Shown here in pieces: positions 26,630 to 36,352 of a stretch of 64,000 nt of DNA (its first letter is position 1; each line of letters begins with the position of its first letter). The DNA is taken from positions 620,001-684,000 of the forward strand of contig NZ_SDIC01000002.1 in NCBI RefSeq assembly GCF_004116405.1, written 5' to 3'. The position numbers were made by a program, and so were the translations under genes. The notes under the pieces are model-generated. The model was not told the DNA's origin. It saw only the letters and a program-made list of their open reading frames with translations, and ran no database searches. The DNA comes from Halegenticoccus tardaugens. GTDB lineage: Archaea; Halobacteriota; Halobacteria; Halobacteriales; Haloferacaceae.

Positions 26630-27546
26630 GCCGTGGTCGTGACCCGCCATCCCGCTCGACGGAGTGCGGTTCTGACCTCGGCGAGATCTACTCCGGCACA
26701 ACCATCCTCGAGGTCAGCAATAGTGACGAATGTTTGTAGATAGTAATTATCGTTCTTTAATTTAGAACAGAGGCCGTTCAGTATTCCCGTTTGGTCGGCT
26801 CTGAATTACTCGGTGGTGAATTATAATATACCAATACAGCCGCTGGACCGCCCGAAAACTGCGTCGTAGTCCCACACTATGTCGGCTCAGCGCGCGAATC
26901 TACGAGAGGAACTGAATCTGTTGCTCAACCGTCTGTTTTGTCCTGTACCACCTCTATTCTGGATTACCGAACGCGATTTCGAATGATTTCGGCAGATTAC
27001 TCCAGTACCAACCCGGCCTCCGTCGGTGCATCCGCAGATTTCAACTAGGCCACCACCGAACGTCGATTACTAATCTAGAGTTGTAATTTTCCGCGCCGTA
27101 AAACGATGGGCAAACCAGCCGAGCCCTCATGACGTACCTGTCCCTGTCACAAAATCATTCGCAAACGAGCGCAGTTCGTCGTATACTCGGTCGACGTCCT
27201 GATCGCAGCTGCGACCATGCGCCAGCTGAACACGGAACTAGTTGAATAAAAGCTTCATCAGCTCTCCTGAACGACTAATCTTAATCGGAGTCAAACGCCC
27301 GAGATAGCGGTTTACGAGCTCCCTCATGGAATGTGGATTGAGGTCGCCCATTCTCCGACTTAATTCTGGTGTGTTGCTAGATATTCATCATAGAAGTCAA
27401 AATAATTTGCTAGGCTGGAGGAGTATAACTCTTTTCAGTGCTATTTTCTTAAAAATACCTGTGGCTGTTCGTTAAGGGGGCCAAATTCAATGTCCAACCA
27501 TTAGTGTTTACTGTTCGATTGGTCCGGTGAGGGATCGACTCTGGTC
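26630..27546. other. Non-coding, moderately AT-rich region
   Basis: About 900 bases with no open frame that resembles a protein. A short minus-strand stretch near 27140-27230 keeps haloarchaeal-like codon use (DRVYDELRSFANDFVTG) and may be the trace of a lost gene. Nothing else is supported. Confidence 0.4.
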
Positions 27547-28215
27547 TCAGTAGTCGAGGTAGTGGTTTAATTCTGCGAACGCAGCTATGAAGAGGATGAC
27601 TTCAGCAGACACGCCGTCGACAGCGCGGACGTAGTTCGGCTCATTCCCTCGCAGACTGTCAAGAAGTAGTTGGCTTTGGTGGTACCACTTGCGAAGGTTC
27701 GTCGTCTCAAGGATCGGCTCCAGTGGTTCCCGGTTAGTGGTGTTCGCCTCCGTCGAAATCTGCCAGGTGTCTGGATCAGTCGCCTCTCGCCGTAGTTGCG
27801 CCGCTTGATCGACGAAGTAACAGGCTGAGCGATGGTTCCGATTAGGAAGCTCGACGAGATCAGGAGATGACGTTTCACAGTCCGGCTCGCAAATGGACAC
27901 CGGTCACGGAAGACGCACCCACTCGGAGGTTCGCTCACATCCGCTGGTGAGCCAGAGATTGAGACGGGGGCCGTCCTCGACGGACTCGATTTCGGGGACG
28001 AAATTCTTCAGACCCATTGTATGGAATTTGTAGGTTGATGAGCACGTTTCTGACGCTCCTTTGTTTCATCACTTTCCTACCATAGAGGATCGAGAGGTCG
28101 TCGCACTTTTCGGCAATTACGCCGATCTCGTGCGTAATGAGGAGTAGTGAACTATCAATTCGATTCTGAATGTCGACGTTTTTGTCGATAATCTCAGATA
28201 ACTCTGAGGCTTACA
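27547..28215 (-). pseudogene. Decayed oligopeptide ABC transporter ATPase pair (DppD/DppF-like remnants)
   Basis: Read on the minus strand, pieces appear in the expected order but in different frames: SSLLLITHEIGVIAEKCDDL (switch region of a DppD-type ATPase), SEPPSGCVFRDRCPFAS (the C-terminal PSGC..RCP motif), NHRSACYFVDQAAQLRREAT (end of DppD), then TTNLRKWYHQSQLLLDSLRG and NYVRAVDGVSAEV (start of a DppF-type ATPase). Several frameshifts separate them, and the Walker A region of neither gene is present. This was once an overlapping dppD-dppF pair. Confidence 0.72.
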
Positions 28216-28381
28216 GCTGTTGTAAGCCGGGCGCACCCTCGCGGGTGTAATCGCGGCCGACTAACCGGTGGCTTCACGTCACGCTAGGTTCACGTTCCCC
28301 CGTGGTGTGAGGACTGGGCGGTTGGGTTGGTGGGATGGGTAGTGGTGAGTGCGGCTTCTCGAACGGCAGTCGACGGCAGTC

Positions 28382-29057
28382 ATGGGGACAGCCACGGGAG
28401 AATGGTTGCTTACAGCAGGTGTAAGAGACGAGAAAGGGAAAGCCGACATCCGGCGGTGGATCGCCAACCTGGAGGACTCACTCGGCGAACCGGCCGAATC
28501 CGAAACGGAAGCGGATGCATCTCGATCCGCTTCCCTCAGCACGCCGTTAGAACGGATCGTTGCACTTCCGGATACAATGGCCGCCGAGGAGTTGACGGCA
28601 ACCCAAGAGTGCGCGGTTCGTCGCGAAGGACGTGACAGACTAGGCGCGAAAAGTGCCGGCGGACTTTATGATCGATTCGAGTTCGCTGCGTCGCGAGCTA
28701 GCGGCGAAGGAGAACGGGGGTGTACATACGGAGACGGTTAGCCGCGTCATGGAGTTCCTCGACGAGTTCGGCAACGTCACTGTCGAGCGGATCACGGAGG
28801 ATTTCCGTCGCGAGGTGATGCCAAGTCGGGCCGAATGGCAGGAACTCCTCTCCTCGATTCCACCTCGTCAACGCGAGTTCCTGAACGCGGCGGCCGAACG
28901 TGGGTACTTCGAGATTCCGCGGCAGGTCACGCTCGAAGACCTCGCCGACGAGATGGATATCACGAAAACGACCGCTTCGAACCACCTGCGAAAGGCCGAA
29001 CGAAAACTTATCCAGTTCTTGCTTCCGTACATTAATCTCGCCGCTAAGGCCGAGTAA
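28382..29057 (+). pseudogene. Broken HTH regulator (Bat-type HTH-10 C-terminus)
   Basis: ATG at 28382 opens a frame (MGTATGEWLLTAGVRDEKGK ... RIVALPDTMAAEELTATQ). Near 28605 the homologous reading jumps to another frame (SARFVAKDVTD), which meets TAG at 28641 and then resumes as KVPADFMIDSSSLRRELAAK and VHTETVSRVMEFLDEFG. The C-terminus (EWQELLSSIPPRQREFLNAA, VTLEDLADEMDITKTTASNH, RKAERKLIQ) is the HTH-10 domain of bacterio-opsin-activator-like regulators. One frameshift and one nonsense codon break it; a shorter product from an ATG at 28653 could still carry the HTH. Confidence 0.6.
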
Positions 29058-29139
29058 GTGAATCACCACTTCACGTGTAGGGAAGAGGGACGACGTCGTT
29101 CAGCTAGATGAACTCGCTGAACGCCCTATCGGCAGACTC

Positions 29140-29373
29140 CTCAGCGCTAGCTGTAAGCGTACAAAAGCACCCTCCCAATGTGCCGACAACTTTGAAGCAA
29201 TCGGTCCCGAGCAACTCACAGAAGATCTCCGACAGGAGCAGATCACACGGATGAAAGCCGACGCCCAGATCCACGCTCGACTGTTGCAGTGTGAAGATGA
29301 ACTCGGTGTCAAAAACCAGACGCACTCTCGGCTGAACAAAGCGGTAAGGACGCCCAGCAGCTCCCACAGTTAG
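29140..29373 (+). pseudogene. Unidentified gene fragment
   Basis: An open frame with no good start, reading NFEAIGPEQLTEDLRQEQIT, RMKADAQIHARLLQCEDELG and VKNQTHSRLNKAV before TAG at 29371. Codon usage looks genuine and the sequence is helical and charged, but I do not recognise the family. It is probably the internal part of a plasmid-type protein. Confidence 0.3.
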
Positions 29374-29544
29374 TGGGGCTCATTCGCCACGGTGCAGACG
29401 CGATTGTCGATCGTATCTATTTCGTGGAAGGGTAGAGAGTAGACCTCCGATCGATCGAAGTTAGCCACGAATGAGCCCACCACACTAATCGACAGGCTCT
29501 GACTCCCGCCTGTCTTGACCCTGCGGAACCCCCTCCTTCTCCGA

Positions 29545-29624
29545 TTTAGTTTTAATCGAGGGCGCTATGCCCCCTCCCTCAGCGAGCGGCGAACCCGCGA
29601 GCAGGGAGAGGATACAGCGCCCGC
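29545..29624 (-). repeat. Copy A of an about 80-base repeat, inverted relative to copy B
   Basis: Read on the minus strand, this block (from gcgggcgctgt through ctgctcgcgg and ttcgccgctcgctgag to agcgccctcgattaaa) matches 45358-45435 with about eight differences over 80 bases. It is probably the end of an insertion element whose body is lost here. Confidence 0.7.
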
Positions 29625-29736
29625 AGAGTTTACTGTCACTGTCTGTGGCATATTTACTATCCGCATGGTCGATTGGGTAGTAAGATGCTCTGCCACCGAA
29701 ATCCTTATCACGAATTATCCATAATTCGTAATCGAG

Positions 29737-30273
29737 ATGGCTCACTCACCTCCTCGGTCAGGCCGACCACCTATTCAGCAGTTGCAGACGGTCGCTGACC
29801 TCCTCGAAACGCCAGCTCTCTCTCGGCTGTACGCCCACATCTTGCAGCACGGTCCGGTCACCGTTTCCGAGATCGTCGACGATCTCGACATTCCACAGGG
29901 GACCGCCTACGACTACGTGAAGAACCTCGAAACCGCTGGCTTAGTGAAAAAATCCCGTGATCAGCGCCCGTACGAATACGACGGGGAGTCGATTGCACTC
30001 ATGCTCTCGACGGATGGCGAGACCCAAACGATCACGCCGGCCCTTATCGCAGCCGTTGCCCGCCGTGAGGAGGACGAGGACATCGACGTTTACATCGAGC
30101 GCCATGGCCTCGACGGCCTTGCTGTCGCCTTGGAGTACGCGTACGAGTACGTCGACGGCACGGTCAACCATCGCATTGCGGCCCGGGAACTTGATCTCTC
30201 ACCGCTCGAGGCCGAGATCATCCTCCAGGCGCTGGAACCAGTTGCTACCGAATACGCTAACGCGGCTGCATGA
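29737..30273 (+). CDS. Winged-helix DNA-binding protein, putative antitoxin
   Basis: 178 residues. The N-terminal winged helix (residues about 20-75) includes HGPVTVSEIVDDLDIPQGTA and YDYVKNLETAGLVKKS. The C-terminal half (ALEYAYEYVDGTVNHRIAAR, LDLSPLEAEIILQALEPV) is a domain found with PIN-like partners in haloarchaea (from memory, DUF7437-like). The ATGA overlap (30270-30273) with the next gene indicates translational coupling. The arrangement is that of a toxin-antitoxin pair with a DNA-binding antitoxin. Confidence 0.8.
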   Translation: MAHSPPRSGRPPIQQLQTVADLLETPALSRLYAHILQHGPVTVSEIVDDLDIPQGTAYDYVKNLETAGLVKKSRDQRPYEYDGESIALMLSTDGETQTITPALIAAVARREEDEDIDVYIERHGLDGLAVALEYAYEYVDGTVNHRIAARELDLSPLEAEIILQALEPVATEYANAAA

Positions 30274-30797
30274 CGACGGTCTCTATCGCCGATACCGGCG
30301 TCTTCGTACGCTGTGGCGGGCCGGACAAAGACAAATTCCAACGGCTTCGCCGAGCAGTTCGACAGGCCGGTATCGCATTACGTATCCCACAACGCGTCTA
30401 CGAAGAGCTCGGAGGGGATCCTGCAGCGGACGCATATCCCTCGGGGAACATTCCCTATCCTGACGGATTCGAGGAGGGCTGGATCGTCGTCGCCGATGAA
30501 CTCGATTACACTAACCCACTCGTTTCGACGGTGATGGACGAAGCGCGTCGGTTCATCGCCAACGAGACCGACCGCGACGAGGACATCACCGAGAAAGCGG
30601 ACACGGCCCTCGTTGGGCTTGCTGCACAGGTTCTTGACACCGGAGAGGCGGACCAGGTCGTTCTTCTGACGACCGACAAACCGGCAGGGCGAGCGGCCGA
30701 GACGCTCCTGCCACAGCACGGCTTCAGCGACCGTGTCGAATTCCAGTACGTCAGCGTCGACTATCTCGAGACGATCACGGCCAACGAATTTCGTTGA
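30270..30797 (+). CDS. PIN-like domain protein, putative toxin
   Basis: 175 residues. The PIN-like order of acidic residues is visible: Asp in SIADTGVFVRCG at the N-terminus, Glu in RVYEELGGDP, Asp in EKADTALVGLAAQVL and Asp in VVLLTTDKPAGRAA. These would coordinate the metal of an RNase active site. It overlaps the upstream wHTH gene by 4 bases. Likely an RNase toxin held in check by its partner; activity is inferred. Confidence 0.78.
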   Translation: MTTVSIADTGVFVRCGGPDKDKFQRLRRAVRQAGIALRIPQRVYEELGGDPAADAYPSGNIPYPDGFEEGWIVVADELDYTNPLVSTVMDEARRFIANETDRDEDITEKADTALVGLAAQVLDTGEADQVVLLTTDKPAGRAAETLLPQHGFSDRVEFQYVSVDYLETITANEFR

Positions 30798-31272
30798 CCT
30801 CCTCCCACCCTTAACGGGATGGGATTCCCGAAGGGGATATTCAGGTTGCGCGTTTCCTCGGCGGTGAAGCACGCTTTCGCGTCCCGTGTCAGCGGTCGCC
30901 GTTCGGCTATGACTCCGGACATGCTTTTCAGCGCGTACAACCCAGTCAAAGGGGCCTTCCTCCCCAGTCACCCCGGGCGTCTGCGAAGCCGACAGCGAAG
31001 TATTCAGCCCGCGAAGTTGCACGGTTCGCGGCACCCAAAGTGTTACGCCGTGCATGGTTTACATGGGGTTGGTATCCTCGCCTCTCACGTGGGGAGATAC
31101 CTGCGAGACCCGGGTCTGAACTCCGAAATTGTCCGATTGTCTCGACATGGATGCGGACGCGCCGCGTCAGATAGCATTCAGTACGGCCACCAAGGACGTG
31201 TACCTACCGTGCGGCGATTCAGACGACATTCGAGGCGGAACCCCACGACTTGAGTCGTGGGTAGCTTACGCC
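30798..31272 (+). mobile_element. TnpB-less IS200/IS605-type element (MITE-like)
   Basis: It starts just after the PIN-like gene with a hairpin ccacccttaacgggatggg (30806-30824) and ends with cccacgacttgagtcgtggg (31243-31262) followed by tagcttac, the same terminal hairpin and tail as the element ending at 54322. No open frame inside resembles a transposase. The layout matches an IS1341-type element reduced to its ends and the 3' region that in intact elements encodes the guide-type (omega) RNA. Confidence 0.6.
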
Positions 31273-31603
31273 TGCCATAAACGGTGGGATTCTCTCGCCT
31301 AAGAAACCGGTTCCTGCAGTTGCGTCTGACGCACGTCAGACGTTACTTCCAGTGTTCTTGATTGACTTAAAGCACTCCTACCCGTCTTTTCCGCTGTTTT
31401 TACCTCAGCGACCGGGTTACCCCGTAGATAGGAGAGATGACAACTTAAAGGAAGCCTCAAATTAACCGTTCTATCCACTTTTCACAGGGATAAAATCGGG
31501 AGATGGGAGGACGATTTCCTTGCCGAAAAGGGTTGAAACACCTCGGTGAGAAGTAGGCTCAAATCCTTTTACATAGAGTACTGCTTGTGCGGCGTGAAAA
31601 CAC
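31273..31603. other. Non-coding stretch
   Basis: No protein-like frame. It contains an inverted repeat gtctgacgcacgtcagac (31325-31342). Nothing else is recognised. Confidence 0.4.
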
Positions 31604-32052
31604 GCATAATAGAGCCTGTCATGATCTCTCATGCTCCTGTAGGTACCGATCTCGGCGCTCCATTACCCCGGACAACGTCGACAGGGCGATACCAATCTCC
31701 TCATGGACATCTCGGTACGTTGTACCCTTATCGACCATCTGGATCGCCGACCAGCCCGTCGGTCGACTTCTCGATTCGAGTTGCAAGCGGTCCAAATCGC
31801 TCTCGAAGCGTGTCGACGAGTTCCAGTAGGTCCTCGGTCGCCGAGCAGTTCCTCCGTGTCGCGGCGACGCCGCCGGTGACCTTCCCGCCTCCGATGAGGA
31901 CGACGTGGTCGTAGCCGACAAGGTCATAGTCGTGCCAAAGACTCTGAGCACGTCGCCGTCGACGCGACGTTCGAGCGAGCTGCGGCTTCGATGCAGTCGA
32001 GCGCGACTTCACGGTGACGGCCCTCGGCAAGGGCGTCTCTATCGCGTATCAT
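31604..32052 (-). pseudogene. Decayed glycerate 2-kinase N-terminus fused to an HTH-like tail
   Basis: From ATG at 32052 the frame reads MIRDRDALAEGRHREVALDC IEAAARSNV, the start typical of haloarchaeal DUF4147 glycerate kinases. After a frameshift it continues with YDLVGYDHVVLIGGGKVTGG (the GGGKA loop region). Downstream frames give WSAIQMVDKGTTYRDVHEEI and GIALSTLSGVMERRDRYLQ, an HTH-like tail not expected in that enzyme. It is a composite remnant. Confidence 0.5.
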
Positions 32053-32097
32053 ACCTTTCCTTCCACGCGACGCGTAAAAAACCGCCTCAGCGCGGGA

Positions 32098-33171
32098 TCA
32101 TCGATCGAGTGCGGACGTGGCCATGAGGTACCATCCCTGTCCATACGGCGTCACTGTCAGCGGTGCCTCGGGTCCGCCAGGCGGTCCTGCGATCCGCCGC
32201 ACTGCGCCCTCCTCGTCGACGATGCGGGTCACCGCTTCGAGGGCGTCTTCCGCGGCCTGTCGGTACGTCGACTCGTCGAGTATTTCGAGTTCGATGCCAC
32301 GGGCGAACGCGTACGCGAACATCAGTGTCCCCGATGACTCAAGCGGTGTGTCGGTGTCGTCGACGAGGTTGTGCCAGAACCCGCTGCCGTCCTGCAGGGG
32401 CAGAAGCGTCTCGCAGTGGTCCTCGAACAGGGCAACGAGTTCCTCGCGGAGGGGATGAGATTCGGGCAGTCGTTCGAGCACGTCGACGGAGGCGGCGGCC
32501 GTCCACCCGTTCCCCCGCGCCCAGAACGTCCCCTGTGGGTAGTGGTCGGGTGTCTCGACCCAGATGTGGCGGAACAGCCCCGTGTTCGAGTCCCGGAGGT
32601 GATCGGCGTGGACGAGTAACTGCTCGACCGCTTCGTTGAACGCGTCGTCGGCGTCCGCGGCCTCACCGTATCGGGCGAAGAACGGACACATCATGTACAC
32701 TGAGTCGATCCATAGTGACTTGATACCCGCTACCTCTGGGTCATGATGTGGGATACCACCGTCGGCCGTCCGCTCCAACGACATGAGTGATTCATACTCG
32801 CTGGTCGCCGCCTTGAGGTAGCGGTCCTCGTCTATCCGTTCGTAGAAGTCAAGGACGCCGTGGCCGATGGCAGTGGTGTTATTGGTGTTTATACACTTTT
32901 TCACCGTCAGCTCCCAGCTGGCCTCGTACTCTCGGCCGTGGCTGAACACTTCAATGGGGTAGCTCGGTCCGTACCCCAATTGGCCGTCGTCGTCCTGCGT
33001 CGCGACGGCTCTGTCGACGAGGTCTTTGGCCGTTTGAACCGATTTGTCACTTCCCTCGGCGAGCAGACCGTTTATGGAGACACCCGTAATCCACGACTGG
33101 CCGTCAACGTCGAGCGAGCGAAGATGCGCTGCAACACGTGTCGCTGTTGATGTAAGGTCGTCCAGTGACAT
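32098..33171 (-). CDS. Glycoside hydrolase family 105/88 (unsaturated uronyl hydrolase)
   Basis: 357 residues from MSLDDLTSTATRVAAHLRSL (the frame extends to a GTG at 33195, but a TATA-like ctttttcc stretch is only about 10 bases before it). The (alpha/alpha)6-barrel motifs of YteR-like enzymes are present: GIKSLWIDSVYMMCPFFARY with the catalytic Asp, FWARGNGWTAAASVDVLERL and ESSGTLMFAYAFARGIELEI. These hydrolases remove the unsaturated uronic acid left by polysaccharide lyases (for example rhamnogalacturonan). No signal peptide. The substrate is inferred from the family. Confidence 0.88.
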   Translation of the reverse strand: MSLDDLTSTATRVAAHLRSLDVDGQSWITGVSINGLLAEGSDKSVQTAKDLVDRAVATQDDDGQLGYGPSYPIEVFSHGREYEASWELTVKKCINTNNTTAIGHGVLDFYERIDEDRYLKAATSEYESLMSLERTADGGIPHHDPEVAGIKSLWIDSVYMMCPFFARYGEAADADDAFNEAVEQLLVHADHLRDSNTGLFRHIWVETPDHYPQGTFWARGNGWTAAASVDVLERLPESHPLREELVALFEDHCETLLPLQDGSGFWHNLVDDTDTPLESSGTLMFAYAFARGIELEILDESTYRQAAEDALEAVTRIVDEEGAVRRIAGPPGGPEAPLTVTPYGQGWYLMATSALDR

Positions 33172-33576
33172 CTCAATGCTAGCCGCTTCTTCCACCTGAA
33201 AGGAAAAAGTATGCCATTACAGTCTCGGCTCCCGTCGGGACTACTAACAACATACTTCCGGAGATCTACTTGTGACCCTCGCCTCTGGAGGAGGGAATCA
33301 GTGTTCTTGAATCTTCCACAAGGTTCCATCGAGAAGTGGCGATTGTGTCTCTGAAACCCGTGTCGGCTATGCAGAGCCGAACCTCGGAAGTGATCCTGAA
33401 TCCGGCGAGTTTTCCCCTTAGTACCATTCTCGACACCACTGGAACTGAAGATGACTAGATCATCACCAACGAAACTCGTTGACGGCAAGGTTCTAAATTT
33501 CTTCGACAACGAAAGTAATTGGGCAGTATAGTACACTAGCCCAGTGCGACATAGGGAGTTCAATAGGAACAACGGT
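33172..33576. other. Intergenic region
   Basis: No supported gene. It contains the GH105 promoter region at about 33200-33215 and otherwise short frames without family resemblance. Confidence 0.4.
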
Positions 33577-33885
33577 TATTACGGCGTACAGCCAAGACCA
33601 TTCGCCGTTGATTTTGACTGCGGTCTCGTCGTCCGCGCCCCGCGACAGCTGCGCCGTCGGCGTGTCTGGCACGCTGTCAGCCAGCCGAGGTACTCAGTGC
33701 CATACAGCTTGGTGCGACCGTTCAACGCCGAGTGATCGAAGAATCGCTTGTGTCTCTCGAAGCGAATACCCGGTAGCGTGAAGATGGACGGCGAACACCC
33801 TGACGAGCATCGCCGTCCGCTTGCGCTCCCAAGTTTCATCAAATTCCGTCGAATAGTACGCGCTTAGCAGGTCTGCGAGCGTCAT
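33577..33885 (-). pseudogene. IS6-family transposase fragment
   Basis: MTLADLLSAYYSTEFDETWE then TGYSLRETQAILRSLGVERS HQAVWH is the N-terminal HTH of IS6 (ISH-type) transposases. An in-frame TGA follows, then VPRLADSVPDTPTAQLS and DDETAVKINGEWSWLYAVI with the first DDE Asp. It stops there, so about 60% of the transposase is missing. Homologous to the fragment at 60228. Confidence 0.8.
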
Positions 33886-34374
33886 TGCTAAACTAGCTCT
33901 ACGACCTGCTCGCCTCTCAACCCGTGCTAACTAGACGGTGCCCACACTTGCCAGATGTCAGTACTGAGGTAGTCTATCTCCCCTTCAACGCTAGCCTTCA
34001 GCGTGAAGTCGGTGAGACGCCCAACATGAATGATGTCGATTAGGATTTAGCGGTCGGCCGACGTAGTCGAGCGAAACCTGATCAAAAAGTGATTTCACAC
34101 CCCCAAAGATAAGCGTCGACCGGTTCAGTAATTCGTGGGCTGGCAGTCGGTCAAATGTTTGCAGGTGGTTTGGTCAATTCGCACAATTCCTTTCAACGAC
34201 CGCATCAATTGTTCAACGGACGAACGCTAATCAAGGAGGTTACTAACCAGACAGTGCCACTCTTTACATTCTGCTGCAACCACTATGCTTTACTCACCCC
34301 CCGAACTTTCTAAACAGTATTCATTTCCGGAGTCATTGTGTGATGTAATGGCGGTCGAGGCTTTTTATTCATGT
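33886..34374. other. Non-coding region
   Basis: No protein-like frame. It becomes AT-rich toward 34300. Possibly part of the decayed IS6 element's flank. Confidence 0.35.
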
Positions 34375-35163
34375 TTAAGTATCTATTTTTCTAAGTTCAT
34401 TATGCCGGTTTCCTAAGATCTCTCGAACTGAATCCACCTCATCGCCTACTCGAAGGATGCGGTAGCCTCTTTCAAGAAGACTAACAGCACCTTCGGTGTC
34501 ATGTTTCGGAATACCGATGGGAACGCCAGCGTCAGCGCAGGCATCCTCAACTATCTCGATGGCATTGGTCACTTCAGGATGATCCGTCTGCGCGGGATAC
34601 CCCATAGAGATGGAGAGGTCCATCGGCCCGATAAAGACGAATCCTAAGTGTGGCACGTTAAGGATGTTCTCTATATCCTCCACAGCCGCCAATGTTTCTA
34701 TCATTGTTCCAACAATGACCGACTCGTCCTCACGCTCAGTGAAACCTTCAACGTCGGCACCCCACATAGCGTCGCGGCCACCGCCGAAGCCTCGATTGCC
34801 CGGTTCGCCATCAAATGAGAAGCGGGCAGCCTTGACCGCACGTTGGACCTCCTTAGCACTCTCGACTTGCGGAATCAAAAGTGACGAGACGCCTGTGTCG
34901 AGCACTTTATGGATAAGCGCCGGGTCTTCGTTCGGTACCCTGACGAGCAGTTCGATGTCAACACTTTCAGCCGCCCTGACGATTGATTCAAACCCGGTAC
35001 TATCGTAGGGGCTCTTTCCAGCGTGCTCGAAATCAAGCCACACAAAATCGAACCCCAACTGGCCGTATACTTCGACGAGCATCGATGTCATTGTCTTTGA
35101 GCGCGCACCGAGCACTGCTTTGTCGGACTCAAGTCGTCGACGAAAATTATTCTCTCGTAGCAT
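34375..35163 (-). CDS. HpcH/HpaI family aldolase (2-keto-3-deoxy acid sugar aldolase)
   Basis: 262 residues of the class II pyruvate aldolase family. Motifs: FDFVWLDFEHAGKSPYD with the metal-region Glu/His, VSSLLIPQVESAKEVQRAVK, GTMIETLAAVEDIENILNVP (the catalytic-face Glu of MIET) and FVFIGPMDLSISMGYP. These enzymes split 2-keto-3-deoxy-sugar acids such as KDR or 4-hydroxy-2-oxo acids into pyruvate plus an aldehyde. With an AldA-like dehydrogenase nearby (42489), lactaldehyde from a deoxysugar is an attractive product, but this is inferred. Confidence 0.9.
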   Translation of the reverse strand: MLRENNFRRRLESDKAVLGARSKTMTSMLVEVYGQLGFDFVWLDFEHAGKSPYDSTGFESIVRAAESVDIELLVRVPNEDPALIHKVLDTGVSSLLIPQVESAKEVQRAVKAARFSFDGEPGNRGFGGGRDAMWGADVEGFTEREDESVIVGTMIETLAAVEDIENILNVPHLGFVFIGPMDLSISMGYPAQTDHPEVTNAIEIVEDACADAGVPIGIPKHDTEGAVSLLERGYRILRVGDEVDSVREILGNRHNELRKIDT

Positions 35164-36352
35164 CTATTGACGACTCGCAAACTGGCGACAAAACGCTTTT
35201 GAATTTAATTTTGATATATTATAAATTAATTAAAATAAAAAAGTATAAAATACAACTTTTGATAGAGTAAGCCGACACATTAGGCAATATCGTAAATAGT
35301 AAATCTTCCTATAAAAAATTTATTATAATTTAATAAAATGCAGAGTATAAATTTTTCATGATGTCCATACTGCAGCCCCAGTTGACGCTGCCGAAATGAT
35401 CGAAATCGCTGTTCCGCAGCGCCGCCATCTAGTTTTCCTTTCCTATTACCCCAGGCTCAGGTTTGGTGCCTTGGAAGATCTCGACAGTTGCACTGGGATG
35501 TTGACCGTGTCATAGTCTGAATCAATAACGCTCACCGTTGTTATACTTTTATGACATCTTTCCGTATGAAATTGAAAGTGCTCTACAACTCACGGTGACT
35601 GACTGTATTACCAATTGCACCTAATCTACGTACTTTGAATCAATACTGTTGGTTGAGTCATTCACCACCTCAATTACAGACGCAATTTTTAGCTGCCAAT
35701 TTCTTGTTTGCTATGGTCGCACACTTTAATGTGAGATACTAACCTATACATTACGAATCTATGTTTGTCATGCTCTCAGTCCCTTAACTCGCTATCGTTC
35801 GCTAAGATACCGCTTGAAATGGAGCTCATCACCCGTCTAAGCCGTGAATTCTCTTTCTGCTCTTTGGCCAGTTTACTAATCAACGTGGTTTCTTAGATAT
35901 GGTTAATCTGTTTAATATCGTCGTACGATGGTGTGTGTGTGTGTGTGTGTGACTCTCTCACTCATGTGCAGGCATTATGCCACTGTTTTCGTCAAAGTAG
36001 GGCTCCCTTCTACCTATCAATATTCACTGAATTAATTTTCGAAATAAGTTCAATGAACGCCTTAACCTCCGTGAATTCTAATTTGCCTACTTGAACAATT
36101 CTCCGAGCCTAGTGGGTTCTCAATAGAGAAACAGATTTTCTCCATTGACGAATAAGGTGAGATACTGTTTCTCAGGCGGAGTGGGCTGGATAGAACCAAT
36201 GGAACTAATTCAGTAAAACCGACGGTATTTTCGAGCGGTGGCGTATATGATTCTGGACATATAAATACCTTCAAAACTGTGCCAACCCGTTGGAACATGC
36301 AGATCGAAGATTTCAGGTGAGGATTTAATAATCAATAGCATGAGTTATAGGT
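35164..36352. other. AT-rich gene-free region
   Basis: About 1.2 kb, clearly lower in GC than any neighbour, especially 35200-35360. No convincing gene is present; open frames are short and lack haloarchaeal codon bias. It contains a (GT)10 run and, at 36318-36326, a TATA-like sequence for the downstream dehydrogenase. Confidence 0.6.
35931..35950 (+). repeat. (GT)10 simple repeat
   Basis: Ten tandem GT dinucleotides inside the AT-rich gene-free stretch. Such runs are unusual in haloarchaeal DNA and can vary in length. Confidence 0.95.

Noticed and set aside
30798..31272. CRISPR-like repeats because of hairpins
   Set aside because: Only single terminal hairpins are present; no regularly spaced direct repeats anywhere in the window.
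36062..36298. 78-codon minus-strand frame in the AT-rich region
   Set aside because: No coding bias or homology; overlaps the upstream control region of the Ldh_2 gene.
35164..36352. Replication origin
   Set aside because: AT-rich, but no orc1/cdc6 gene and no recognisable ORB repeats, so not annotated as an origin.
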